From IMG/VR virus record IMGVR_UViG_3300031772_000267, positions 1 through 24,847 of that record: a DNA stretch of 24,847 bases. One strand, written 5' to 3'. This document shows, piece by piece, positions 1-7,445 of the stretch (positions are counted from its first letter, which is position 1; each line of letters starts with the position of its first letter). The DNA is from a virus. The notes beneath the pieces are model-generated. The model was not told the origin of the DNA and searched no databases. It saw only the letters and a program-made list of their open reading frames with translations. The translations under genes and the position numbers were made by a program.

Positions 1-271
1 AATCACCGGCGGTTTTCGGCCTGCCGATAGCGGTAAAGAAGGCGTCCCTCTCGGCGTCGCTGGCGTTGGGGCCGGGCACTACCACTTTGTCCTTGCCGAT
101 CATCTTTTGGGCGTTGATGTGTTGGCGAACAAGTCCGGGAAAGTCGGTTACGACCTTCAGGGATTCGTCGCCTCGAATATCTTCGGGCAGGCTATCTCGC
201 CAAGTCTCGCTGAATTTCCCGGACGAATCGACGATTGCCACTGGTGCTGGTGTTCCTTCTGGTTCTGGCAT
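1..271 (-). CDS. Scaffold-like phage head protein, N-terminal part
   Basis: This gene is cut by the left edge; its first 90 codons are visible, starting at the ATG at 271-269. An AGGAG lies 6 nt upstream, inside the end of the preceding gene, and only 2 nt separate the two genes. The product starts MPEPEGTPAPVAIV and continues with FSETWRDSLPEDIRGDESL and an acidic stretch containing VVVPGPNASDAER. That arrangement is typical of scaffolding or capsid-assembly proteins encoded just after the portal in podovirus-like phages. The position, sixth gene after terL on the same strand, agrees. The function is inferred from motif and order; the C-terminus is not visible. Confidence 0.72.
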   Translation of the reverse strand, partial: MPEPEGTPAPVAIVDSSGKFSETWRDSLPEDIRGDESLKVVTDFPGLVRQHINAQKMIGKDKVVVPGPNASDAERDAFFTAIGRPKTAGD

Positions 272-273
272 TG

Positions 274-522
274 TTACTCTCCTGTACCTGTAGTTGTGCT
301 TGAGGTTTTCGTTGTGGTGCTCTCAACCTTAACGGTCGGCGGAGCGACTTTTGGTTCTTTTGGTTTTGGAATATGATCCTCGCGCACGTAGGCGGGGCGC
401 TTGGAATGAAATTCACCGCAAGTAATCTCCTCTTTACTGACGCGCGATCTGCTCTTGCCGCCGTAGGGCGGGAATCGGTAACAGGTCCCTTCGAGGTAGT
501 ATTTGCATTGTCCACAGTTCAT
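274..522 (-). CDS. Small cysteine-rich phage protein with Thr/Ser tail
   Basis: An 82-residue protein. The N-terminal half carries MNCGQCKYY, GTCYRFPP and ITCGEF, giving four cysteines in C-x2-C...C...C order that could bind one zinc. The C-terminal third is Lys/Pro-rich and then almost only Ser and Thr. The ATG overlaps the stop of the Bbp19-like gene (ATGA) and follows an AGGAGGG site. Small cysteine proteins with this opening occur in the head regions of many phages, but I know no assigned function. The Ser/Thr tail echoes the longer one in the protein at 5071-5925. Confidence 0.75.
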   Translation of the reverse strand: MNCGQCKYYLEGTCYRFPPYGGKSRSRVSKEEITCGEFHSKRPAYVREDHIPKPKEPKVAPPTVKVESTTTKTSSTTTGTGE

Positions 523-782
523 ACAATTCCCTCCTCGTTGATAGCGTGGCTTGCCTTTTCGGCGTAGGGATCGGTGTTCAGCATTTTGTAGATGTACAGC
601 AAGACGCTTCTTTGCCCGGCCTGGTACATTTCAGTATTGACATCGAGTTTCGGGTTTACCTGGAGCGATGACCTATCGAAGGCCGGGCATTTCACCCTCA
701 AATCGGCAAGGACTCTCTTGCCGTGCTCGCTATGGAACACGAGACTGAAATCGGTAATCAGTTGTCGGCCACGTTTAAGCAT
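519..782 (-). CDS. Bbp19-like phage protein
   Basis: An 87-residue protein starting MLKRGRQL. The pattern VFHSEHGKRVLADL, then VNPKL, then a hydrophobic helix containing QAGQRSVLLYIYKML matches the Bbp19-like family of small podovirus proteins found next to the portal. The start was chosen because this ATG overlaps the stop of the 59-aa gene before it (ATGCTTAA); a longer reading frame from 842 would run antiparallel through nothing but that neighbour's coding sequence. The next gene overlaps its stop. The role of the family is unknown; the location suggests virion assembly. Confidence 0.72.
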   Translation of the reverse strand: MLKRGRQLITDFSLVFHSEHGKRVLADLRVKCPAFDRSSLQVNPKLDVNTEMYQAGQRSVLLYIYKMLNTDPYAEKASHAINEEGIV

Positions 783-954
783 TTTTCTTTCGTCTCTTTC
801 GCTTGAGGGCCCGGGCGTACTTCTTCTTGTTCGGATGCACACCCGTTATCGTGCCTTTGTTTGCGGATGCGTAGAAGACCTGTTCGCCCTTCTTGCCGCC
901 GTACTGTTTCTTCATGGCCGCCAGTATCTTAGAGCCTTTGGATGTAAGTGGCAT
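775..954 (-). CDS. 59-aa basic phage protein after the portal gene
   Basis: A short gene encoding MPLTSKGSKILAAMKKQYG followed by GEQVFYASANKGTITGV and a very basic end (KRKRRKKNA). Its ATG lies 1 nt after the portal stop, with a GGAG inside the end of the portal gene, and its last 8 nt overlap the Bbp19-like gene. Proteins with the opening MPLTSKG and the FYASANKGTI segment are common in phages directly downstream of the portal. The function is unknown; the basic tail could contact DNA (inference). Confidence 0.75.
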   Translation of the reverse strand: MPLTSKGSKILAAMKKQYGGKKGEQVFYASANKGTITGVHPNKKKYARALKRKRRKKNA

Positions 955-955
955 A

Positions 956-2602
956 TTATTTTGCTCCCGTTAGGGCAGTCTGCGCTTCTTGAGCGGGGCT
1001 GCCCTCCTCGGCGGCGGCGGAAGTGTCTTTATATCCTTTCGCCGCCTGCTCCATCATCTGCATTTGCATCTGCGCCTGTTGTAGTTGCTGTCTCTGTTGG
1101 CGAATCTCGTCCCGTTCTCGAATTGGGCGGATATGGTCGGTCTTAACTCCGAGCGATTCACCAAGGTCCCTTGCCGCCTTGTCGTGGTCAACATTATCCT
1201 TCACTCCGGGGAAGATCAGTTCCATCTGGCCCAGGGCGCTCACCCAGTATTGGAGTCCCTTGCTCTGTTGGTCGCGCAGGGCCAGGGCAAGGGGGTTGTT
1301 ATATTCAATCTTGAATCCCTGTTGCGCTACTTCCGCGGGCAATGGAGGCAAAATGCCGTTGCGAATCAACAATAAAAAGGATCGGGTGATTACTGGGTCG
1401 AATAGTTCTGTAAATAGCCGACCTATCGGCTTACTCATCTTCTTCATCCCCTCTTTGAGACGCTCGATAATCTCCACGGTCGTTCTGCGGTCCCCCGTCA
1501 GCATCGCAAGTTGCTCGAATACGTTCTTGAAGAATATCTCCTGAAGCCTCTGCGTGCGGTATTCGATCCAGTCTTTGCCTATCGGGAACGCACCCAACGC
1601 ATTTCGCTCTATCGCTTTGATAGAATTGAGTTGGGTAACGAAGTTCTGAGCGCCGGGGGTAACGTCAACATCGCCGTCGAAGGTATCCAGGACTTCGAGG
1701 GGCGGGTTCACCCACTTATCAGCTGATTCGTCGAAGTCCTTGACGGCCCTATTGAGTGTTCGGGCCGCTCTCAGGGCTATTGAACCCTGCCCGCGTCCAT
1801 AGACCTCGCCGTATATGATTCGATAGCGGGGTACGGCGAACGGGAACTCCTCGTACCCGCCTTCCTGGATCGTATGCTCGTCTTTTTCGTTCACATAGAC
1901 CGACTCAAAGGGCATGTTCATATTGTCGATCATTGTCTCATCGCGTTCCGCACGCGGGCGCACGATGTGGATGATATTGAAAACGTCGTTTCGCGTCTCA
2001 GGTTTGTCGTATGCCTTGACGATACTCTCCCCTACGTTTTCGGCCTTCCAATCCTGAACGCATTGCCGGGCCGTCATCGGGACCGTCATCATCAGGGTGT
2101 CGATAATCCCCTTACTGTTTTCGAGGCACTGATACATTCCGATCCCGTAGTCGCGGAAGTTTAGTCCCGTCTTAACCGTCCAATCGGAATAATGACAAGC
2201 CGTCCCGAACATCAACCACATCAGCAACGTCATATCGACCTGGGCCACGAAATTACTGTTGGCAAGTTGTTCATGCAACACTTCCGTTCCTTGCGAGAAC
2301 TGTCTGCGAATCATCTGTGATTGACGTAAACGTTTGTCCGCGGGATGAATAGAGAAGAACTGCTGGCCTGCAGGCATGAGATTGTTCGATAGCCCGGACG
2401 CCATATTCTCCGACTCCTCCATCATCGTCACGTCGTAGATGTGGGTCATCAATTCCTGCCCGGGCGCGTAAGTGTCCGTGATGGGGTGTATGAAGGGACA
2501 TCCTATATCGGATATTTCCTGCCAGAGCGACCGGAAGTTGGCCTGCTTCGCCTTCTCTCGGTTCCTCAAATCGACTATCTCTTTTGCTTTTTGGTTAGCC
2601 AT
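956..2602 (-). CDS. Head-to-tail connector (portal) protein, podovirus type
   Basis: A 548-residue protein resembling the head-to-tail connecting protein family of podoviruses (T7 gp8-like). In virions this protein forms the ring at one capsid vertex through which the terminase pumps DNA and to which the tail attaches. Typical segments include SLWQEISDIGCPF near the N-terminus, ASGLSNNLMPAGQQFFSI around residue 68-85, YGRGQGSIALRAARTLNRA around 270-290 and a Gln/Met-rich C-terminal helix. The length is normal for the family. The ATG overlaps the preceding stop by one base (TAATG). It is the main marker that the particle is podovirus-like. Confidence 0.9.
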   Translation of the reverse strand: MANQKAKEIVDLRNREKAKQANFRSLWQEISDIGCPFIHPITDTYAPGQELMTHIYDVTMMEESENMASGLSNNLMPAGQQFFSIHPADKRLRQSQMIRRQFSQGTEVLHEQLANSNFVAQVDMTLLMWLMFGTACHYSDWTVKTGLNFRDYGIGMYQCLENSKGIIDTLMMTVPMTARQCVQDWKAENVGESIVKAYDKPETRNDVFNIIHIVRPRAERDETMIDNMNMPFESVYVNEKDEHTIQEGGYEEFPFAVPRYRIIYGEVYGRGQGSIALRAARTLNRAVKDFDESADKWVNPPLEVLDTFDGDVDVTPGAQNFVTQLNSIKAIERNALGAFPIGKDWIEYRTQRLQEIFFKNVFEQLAMLTGDRRTTVEIIERLKEGMKKMSKPIGRLFTELFDPVITRSFLLLIRNGILPPLPAEVAQQGFKIEYNNPLALALRDQQSKGLQYWVSALGQMELIFPGVKDNVDHDKAARDLGESLGVKTDHIRPIRERDEIRQQRQQLQQAQMQMQMMEQAAKGYKDTSAAAEEGSPAQEAQTALTGAK

Positions 2603-2790
2603 TACCCACCCAATAGAGTTCTCTGTCCAACATCGGGCGGAACCAAGTCGCCCGTCAATATCGTTTGAGACCTTCCTTTTCGCTTTCGCATTGTCTGTGC
2701 GACCGCCTCATCCTCGATCTCTGGAATAGGAACGGGGTCCGGCACGGGCGGCGGGTCAGGGACGCTTGGCTTGCTGAACATCGAACCCAT
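2602..2790 (-). CDS. Small proline-rich phage protein before the portal
   Basis: A 62-residue protein starting MGSMFSKPSVPDPPPVPDP and ending with a basic segment, MRKRKGRSQTILTG. A Pro-rich start followed by an arginine/lysine patch and a TILTG-like end is common in the tiny gene immediately upstream of podovirus portals. GGAG sits 8 nt before the ATG. Its stop overlaps the portal start, so the two are probably translationally coupled. No function is established. Confidence 0.72.
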   Translation of the reverse strand: MGSMFSKPSVPDPPPVPDPVPIPEIEDEAVAQTMRKRKGRSQTILTGDLVPPDVGQRTLLGG

Positions 2791-2792
2791 AT

Positions 2793-3245
2793 CTACAACT
2801 CCGTAATGTAAGATGTCTCAAATAACTGCATGTGCAACCGTTCGTAGAGATCGCATAGATGCTTGTGCATATCCGACGCCATTGCCGACGCGCTGAGTAT
2901 CAGGTGCGAAGCGCCTTTTGCCTTCGCCCATCGTTTCGCTTCGTTCATCATAAGTATCGCCCCGATTCGGAACTCAGGTATTACATACCAGTATTTTTCA
3001 AAGGCGATGGGACGCAGGCCCAGGAACTTCGGCACACAGAACAGACTCATAAAGCCCACATACCCTTCCTTTTCATCGACCAGGCCGATAACGCACCCTG
3101 CTTCCGTTGCCAACCATTCCTTCGCGTCGGCGATAATGCTCTCGGCGGTGACGTCGAAGCCGAACTCCTTGCCCCGGTGCTCGGCCATCCAGTGCATCCC
3201 GACTTCGTATAGAACATCAATGTCTTCAACGTATTCGACTCTCAT
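2793..3245 (-). CDS. GNAT-family acetyltransferase-like protein
   Basis: A 150-residue protein with the GNAT layout: a variable N-terminal helix, the strand pair GCVIGLVDEKEGYVGFM, a central strand with the motif around YWYVIPEFRIGAILMMNEAKRWAKAKG, and a C-terminal ASHLILSASA strand. The segment PEFRIGAILM takes the place of the acetyl-CoA-binding R/Q-x2-G-x-G/A loop (loop I), though the second glycine is alanine. GNAT genes are common between terminase and portal in podovirus-like phages, where the substrate is unknown. The ATG overlaps the preceding stop (ATGA). Catalytic activity is not proven. Confidence 0.7.
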   Translation of the reverse strand: MRVEYVEDIDVLYEVGMHWMAEHRGKEFGFDVTAESIIADAKEWLATEAGCVIGLVDEKEGYVGFMSLFCVPKFLGLRPIAFEKYWYVIPEFRIGAILMMNEAKRWAKAKGASHLILSASAMASDMHKHLCDLYERLHMQLFETSYITEL

Positions 3246-3451
3246 TGGTGCCCGAAAATCCTAACGTAGTTCTCATCGAACTTCTTCTTGTCGATATGTC
3301 GGAACCGGTCGCCCTTGCCGGCGACTCCTCGTTTCGCTCTCGGTAGTGTCACGCCGTCCCGGTCGCAGACGCCCCGCTCGCGGGCCTCGACGATCTTCGC
3401 CTTGATAATTTCCTCGTTCTTGAATGTTCTTTCAGCAACGTACATAGTCAT
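3242..3451 (-). CDS. Small basic phage protein after terL
   Basis: A 69-residue protein whose end, GDRFRHIDKKKFDENYVRIFG, is a recurring pattern in tiny phage genes between the large terminase and portal. Its start region lies inside the last 20 nt of terL in another frame. Two in-frame ATGs (3451 and 3445) are possible and neither has a clear ribosome site, so coupling to terL translation is likely. Its stop overlaps the GNAT start. The function is unknown. Confidence 0.68.
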   Translation of the reverse strand: MTMYVAERTFKNEEIIKAKIVEARERGVCDRDGVTLPRAKRGVAGKGDRFRHIDKKKFDENYVRIFGHQ

Positions 3452-5063
3452 TCTTCGCGTGGCTTGACCGCGGCCGAGTCCACTCCCGCGCCATCGGCGC
3501 CGTTATTCTCGATGCCGCCAATAAAAAAAAGTTGATTGCATTACGGTAATGGTCATTCGTGCCCCGATAGCGCCGAATCAGTCCCCCTTGTCTCTTGTCT
3601 CGCTCTTCAATACACACGGGGTCAGTCACCTGTCTTACGAATTCGGAAATCTCCGGCGATTTTCTCGGTATTAGGATACGATTCTCAGAGAAGAGTTTCC
3701 CGCTCGCATCGAAAATCTCCGTCCGGTTCACTTTAACCAAACCCGTTTTATCATTGAACATCACGCCCACGGGACTCGATTCGCTATATTCGAGTAGATG
3801 AATCTTGTACTTCTCGTCTCTCTGAAAATCCCTGGCGGCATCCGCGTTGGGGCGCAAATCCACCACGGCCAACTTCACATTAAACCGTCTGGCCAGGTCG
3901 TGAATCTCTTCCCACTTTGAGACATGCGCCACCCTAAGAATCTTGAATGTTTCCTCTTTTCCTTCACGACCTCCCTTACGCCCCGTCTTAATGCCGATGA
4001 CAAGGTGTTTTATGTCCCCCTGGTCAACACCCATAATGCACGGGCCCTCGCTGGAATCCTCCTGGTTGTAGTCCCCACAGCAAGACAAAACCTGCATGTG
4101 AGTCAACTGGTCTTCTGAGGAAATATACGGCATACCCAAATTGATTCGGCACACATCGCCTATATTATCCTGGGGGGGATAACGATACTTCTGAAGAATC
4201 TTTGCTGGATCGCTGTATGGAATAATCAACTGTGACCATCGCCAACCGTGCATCGTATTGCTGTTCGCTGGAACATCTGGCTTCCAGGTTCCTGTCTGAT
4301 TGGTTATTTGGGCCCCGCACCGCCGACAACCTAAATACCCCGTCCCATCCGGTCGAATTCTAATGAACGACGGATTATCAAAGAACTCTTTTTCCGCACA
4401 AGTCTCCGTCCCACATTTGACGCATGTCATCCACCAGTGCCTCTGGTCGGATTCCTGGAAAAAAGCGTCTATGCCTTTGCGGGGAACCCCTGGATTGCCA
4501 ATGTATATCTCATCTTTAATCTCCGAAGCATCCATTCGCCCTATCGCCTTTGCAATAGTGTCCGAATCCATCAAATCAACTTCGTCGAAGACGGTTGCAT
4601 CCACGCTGATAGCCTTCAACTGCGTCGATTCCTGGTATCCAACATCCAACTTCTCGCTCAAGTTGCCGCCGCGAAGGTATAAATTCCCGCCATTCACCTT
4701 CTTCAAACCGGCGGTGTTTGTGTCTTCTATGTACCGCCCTATCGCGCTGGGATTATCCTGAATCAAGGGCGAAAATCGACTTTTGGAATACTCCTGAACC
4801 GATGCCGTCGTTGGAAATAAATATAACACCCCCTGCGGGTAACGCTTGAAAATCATCCCGTGAAGCATTATCAGCATTACGATTAAACTCGCCCCGCCCT
4901 GCGTCCCCTTCATCATACACTTACGCGAAAACCTATCCTGCATCGGTTCGAGTAGGTACTCTCGACCCTTAAACGTGAAGACCCCCTTCTGCAACTTGAT
5001 CTGGCGAAGGTTCGCCCAGTACGCCGCGTCAACACTCGCTATGTCCTCTACCCCTATTACCAT
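3432..5063 (-). CDS. terL: Terminase large subunit (GpA-like packaging motor)
   Basis: A 543-residue ATPase/nuclease that pumps DNA into the procapsid and cuts it. Visible parts: an atypical Walker A KGTQGGAS (about 52-59), Walker B VFDEVD (about 159-163), a zinc ribbon with CVKC (about 214-217) and CRRC (about 246-249), then an RNase-H-type nuclease beginning IMGVDQGD with its first Asp near 347. These features fit the GpA-like terminase class. I use the ATG at 5063, preceded by AAGGG: the longer open frame upstream is only an out-of-frame reading of the Ser/Thr repeat gene. Only 7 nt separate it from that gene. Confidence 0.9.
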   Translation of the reverse strand: MVIGVEDIASVDAAYWANLRQIKLQKGVFTFKGREYLLEPMQDRFSRKCMMKGTQGGASLIVMLIMLHGMIFKRYPQGVLYLFPTTASVQEYSKSRFSPLIQDNPSAIGRYIEDTNTAGLKKVNGGNLYLRGGNLSEKLDVGYQESTQLKAISVDATVFDEVDLMDSDTIAKAIGRMDASEIKDEIYIGNPGVPRKGIDAFFQESDQRHWWMTCVKCGTETCAEKEFFDNPSFIRIRPDGTGYLGCRRCGAQITNQTGTWKPDVPANSNTMHGWRWSQLIIPYSDPAKILQKYRYPPQDNIGDVCRINLGMPYISSEDQLTHMQVLSCCGDYNQEDSSEGPCIMGVDQGDIKHLVIGIKTGRKGGREGKEETFKILRVAHVSKWEEIHDLARRFNVKLAVVDLRPNADAARDFQRDEKYKIHLLEYSESSPVGVMFNDKTGLVKVNRTEIFDASGKLFSENRILIPRKSPEISEFVRQVTDPVCIEERDKRQGGLIRRYRGTNDHYRNAINFFLLAASRITAPMAREWTRPRSSHAKNDYVRC

Positions 5064-5070
5064 AAGACCC

Positions 5071-5925
5071 TTAATCCGTTGTCGTGCTTGAACTCGAACT
5101 CGTCGAAGATGAAGAACTACTCGTCGAACTACTGCTGCTCGTCGATGAGGTTGATGTACTGGAACTCGTAGAGCTTGATGTGCTCGTGCTGCTGCTCGTC
5201 GACGTGCTCGATGAGGTACTTGTAGAACTTGAGGTCGAGGAAGATGTGCTCGAAGAAGAACTCGTGCTGCTGCTTGAGCTTGTCGATGTGCTACTACTCG
5301 TCGAACTTGAACTGCTGCTCGTACTGCTCGACGAGGAACTGCTCGATGATGTACTGGACGAAGAACTCGTACTGCTACTCGTACTGCTACTACTCGAACT
5401 CGTCGTGCTCGTCCGAATATCCCCACAGTAAACGCAAGCATTCCGAACTATCGGTACGTACTGTATGTACAACGTACCCTTCCCACTCGAAAGATCATCA
5501 TTGCTGAACGCCACGTCTATCGACCCCTCCGGTACTATGATCCCACGACCCGTCGCCAAACCCCGCCCTACCGCACATACCGGCAACAACGTACCCGTCG
5601 CCGCCGCTATTATCGCCGTCCCATCGCACTCCGACCAAAACCAATCCCCTATCGCCGCCGCCTGAATGTTAACACCATCCCCTATCACCGTGTGCAAACC
5701 CAACATCGGACTCGCTACAAAAAACATGTTGCACGCACTGTCACTCACCGCCTCCGTTATCTGCATAAACAGACCCGTCACGCATATCGGACCCCCTACC
5801 ACCTCAAATACGTCACTTACACGACCGTTCTGCAATACTATCCCCGCCCTGTACGTCATGCTCTCCCTAAACTCCGTCCGCAACGCACTCGTTACATGAA
5901 CCCCTGAATAACTTTCCCGTGACAT
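5071..5925 (-). CDS. Predicted virion protein with 113-residue Ser/Thr-only tail
   Basis: A 284-residue protein between the terminase subunits. Residues 1-171 form an ordinary folded-looking part: MSRESYSGVH, many beta-forming stretches such as GRVSDVFEVVGGPICVTGLF, and a cysteine pair CVYC just before the tail. Residues about 172-284 are almost solely Ser and Thr, ending TTTD. All six serine codons are used, so the composition appears to be held at the protein level rather than by a fresh DNA repeat. I do not recognise the folded part. It could be a capsid decoration or fibre-like protein with a disordered, possibly glycosylated or adhesive, extension (inference). Confidence 0.75.
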   Translation of the reverse strand: MSRESYSGVHVTSALRTEFRESMTYRAGIVLQNGRVSDVFEVVGGPICVTGLFMQITEAVSDSACNMFFVASPMLGLHTVIGDGVNIQAAAIGDWFWSECDGTAIIAAATGTLLPVCAVGRGLATGRGIIVPEGSIDVAFSNDDLSSGKGTLYIQYVPIVRNACVYCGDIRTSTTSSSSSSTSSSTSSSSSTSSSSSSSSSTSSSSSSTSSSTSTSSSSSTSSSSSTSSSTSSSTSTSSSTSTSSSTSTSSSTSSSTSTSSTSSSSSTSSSSSSTSSSSSTTTD

Positions 5926-5981
5926 CTCGTCTATCCCCTTATATCTGGAGTACCTTTGTCCTATTTACCAAAACCTATATT

Positions 5982-6689
5982 CTAACCGGTGAGAGGAGGG
6001 GAACGGTGCGCCGAGCCATCATTGGGGGGTATGCCCTCCCCCGGCGCGCTCGGCGTCGTGCCTGTCTCTGTACTGTTGTCGCTGCTGCTCGTGCTGCTGT
6101 CCCCCTCGTTTACAGGCGGATTACAGCCGGGATCATCTATCTCTGGCGCTGTCCGACTCACACTATCATCACCTAATGTCACTATATCAGCCTCTTGTGT
6201 AAACTGTGGGTAAACCGCAGGCAAGGCCACGCACAGCCCTGGGGCGGGCAATGCACGCAATCGGAGCTTTGCCAGTAGCATAGCTTCGATGCGCTCTTGC
6301 CCGTCGAGTTCGCGTTGACGTGTCACCTCCTCGATTACGCGCTTCTCGGAATACACGCCGAGAATCTTACATTTAATATCGAGACAACGTATCCGATTAG
6401 CCGCCGTTGTGCGTTCGTTGTCGATGATTTCATCGAGTTTTCGTTGAATCAATTCTATCTTATCCCCGCTTGTGGCTTCCAATTCCCTTCGTTTGTCGAT
6501 GAGCCGCTGACAGTAGATGCTGTCTTTTTTGATTTGCTTGGCAAGATTGCATTTTGCGTAGACAGGACTGTAACCGGCGGCTATTCCGGCTTGCATGATA
6601 GACCAGCCGTGCTGAGGTAGCAGGTCAAGCAATCTCTCTCGTAATTGGCCATTGCGTAAGTGCCATTTTGTTGTGCTTTTTTTCTTCAT
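5982..6689 (-). CDS. terS: Terminase small subunit-like protein
   Basis: A 235-residue protein. The N-terminal part contains a helix-turn-helix-like segment, SIMQAGIAAGYSPVYAKCNL, followed by LIDKRRELEATS and a predicted coiled-coil region. This is the layout of small terminase subunits that recognise the packaging site and recruit TerL. The C-terminal 60 residues are acidic, Ser/Thr/Pro-rich and probably disordered (STSSSDNSTETGTTP). It is the first gene of the leftward head block, and terL follows after one gene. The start has only a weak AAGAAG upstream. The assignment rests on order and fold pattern. Confidence 0.72.
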   Translation of the reverse strand: MKKKSTTKWHLRNGQLRERLLDLLPQHGWSIMQAGIAAGYSPVYAKCNLAKQIKKDSIYCQRLIDKRRELEATSGDKIELIQRKLDEIIDNERTTAANRIRCLDIKCKILGVYSEKRVIEEVTRQRELDGQERIEAMLLAKLRLRALPAPGLCVALPAVYPQFTQEADIVTLGDDSVSRTAPEIDDPGCNPPVNEGDSSTSSSDNSTETGTTPSAPGEGIPPNDGSAHRSPPLTG

Positions 6690-7048
6690 TGCTTCTTAAA
6701 ATTACAGTTCGGTTAGTGAATGTCAAGAACCATCTGTGACGTTTGTAACGAATAGAGGGTTTGTAGTATATATGCTAACTATAACACATATACTATGTAT
6801 CTATAGGTTAATATATAACCTGCGTGCGCGCGCACGCGAGGGGTGGGGGCTGATAATTATTTTCAACGGGCGTTTATTTTAATCAACGTGGGCGGTTATT
6901 GGTGATAAGTGGTGTGTGGTGCGGGTTTTAAGTTCAGGTTGTGCTTATTTGGTGTTGATATTAAGCAACGCGTCGCTACAGATAGACCTTGCTTGATATT
7001 GCTATAAGTACAGCGTTTACAAGTGGTTAAGATTATTATTTGGAATGT
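6690..7048. other. Divergent control region with three stacked dyads
   Basis: No gene is visible in these roughly 360 nt between the leftward head block and the rightward accessory genes. A very AT-rich part (about 6760-6820) contains the dyads ACATA-TAC-TATGT (6786-6798) and AGGTTA-ATATA-TAACCT (6805-6821). The second dyad directly abuts a perfect 16-bp alternating purine-pyrimidine palindrome, GCGTGCGCGCGCACGC (6822-6837), and a G-rich run follows. Such stacking next to divergent transcription fits repressor operators or a replication origin. Neither role is demonstrated. Confidence 0.5.
6699..6726 (-). promoter_or_regulatory. Possible sigma-70 promoter for the leftward head block
   Basis: Read on the minus strand, TTGACA (6726-6721) is followed after 16 nt by TAATTT (6704-6699). 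The -35 is consensus; the -10 is poor. Transcription would begin about 3 nt before the small terminase ATG, giving an almost leaderless message, so the call is tentative. Confidence 0.35.
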
Positions 7049-7064
7049 TGGCACGGGCCTTGCA
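7049..7064 (+). promoter_or_regulatory. Sigma-54 (RpoN) -24/-12 promoter
   Basis: TGGCACG-GGCC-TTGCA matches the RpoN consensus TGGCACG-N4-TTGCW at every position, with the invariant GG and GC separated by exactly 10 nt. Transcription would start near 7075-7077 and run right into the small-gene cluster, leaving a leader of about 115 nt before the first strong ribosome site at 7178. Sigma-54 needs an activator ATPase, so expression would depend on a host or phage enhancer-binding protein. None is encoded in this window. Confidence 0.72.
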
Positions 7065-7189
7065 CTATATTAGGCATGATGAACTTGGCAATTCAAGACG
7101 AACAAGACACACGGCGGCCCTTGCTTCCGGCTCCATATCCTGCCAAGTTTATCGCCGGGGCCGGGGCCGCAAATTTTAGGAGCTTGAAG

Positions 7190-7378
7190 ATGATCGACTG
7201 GCAAGTAAAACCCGAAGTATTAAGCGACAGTTCTATTGCCTACAACGTAGAAGGGCCGCTTGACGTAAACGAATTGGAAGATATTCCGCATAATTTGCGC
7301 ATCGGTTGTTGTACGAAGCGCGCCGCCGACGCCTTAGCCCGGCAGTTGAATGCCGCCAGTTTTGTTATGCCTTATTGA
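7190..7378 (+). CDS. 62-aa unrecognised protein, first gene after the RpoN promoter
   Basis: Starts MIDWQVKPEVLSDSS at an ATG preceded by TTTTAGGAG; the frame is open further upstream to 7077, but that stretch has no ribosome site and reads as a leader. It ends NAASFVMPY. It contains an internal CC pair and the stretch KRAADALARQLNAA, which could form an amphipathic helix. I do not recognise a family. It is the promoter-proximal member of a run of small rightward genes. Confidence 0.6.
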   Translation: MIDWQVKPEVLSDSSIAYNVEGPLDVNELEDIPHNLRIGCCTKRAADALARQLNAASFVMPY

Positions 7379-7410
7379 CAGACAGACGGATGGCAGGCCG
7401 AGGCCGTGTG

Positions 7411-7437
7411 CTGTTGAATATCAACGGTTTTTAGGAG
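7411..7437 (+). promoter_or_regulatory. Hairpin plus U-run directly against a ribosome site
   Basis: CTGTTGA (7411-7417) pairs with TCAACGG (7421-7427) around the loop ATA, followed by five T residues and immediately AGGAG (7433-7437), 8 nt before the ATG at 7446. The shape is that of an intrinsic terminator whose U-run touches the next gene's ribosome site, so it could attenuate readthrough or protect RNA ends. Confidence 0.45.
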
Positions 7438-7445
7438 TATTGAAG

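Noticed and set aside
5064-5441. Extension of terL upstream to a start at 5441
   Set aside because: The extra 126 codons are an Arg/Ala/Val-rich out-of-frame reading of the Ser/Thr repeat; the ATG at 5063 has an AAGGG site and begins where terminase-like sequence begins.
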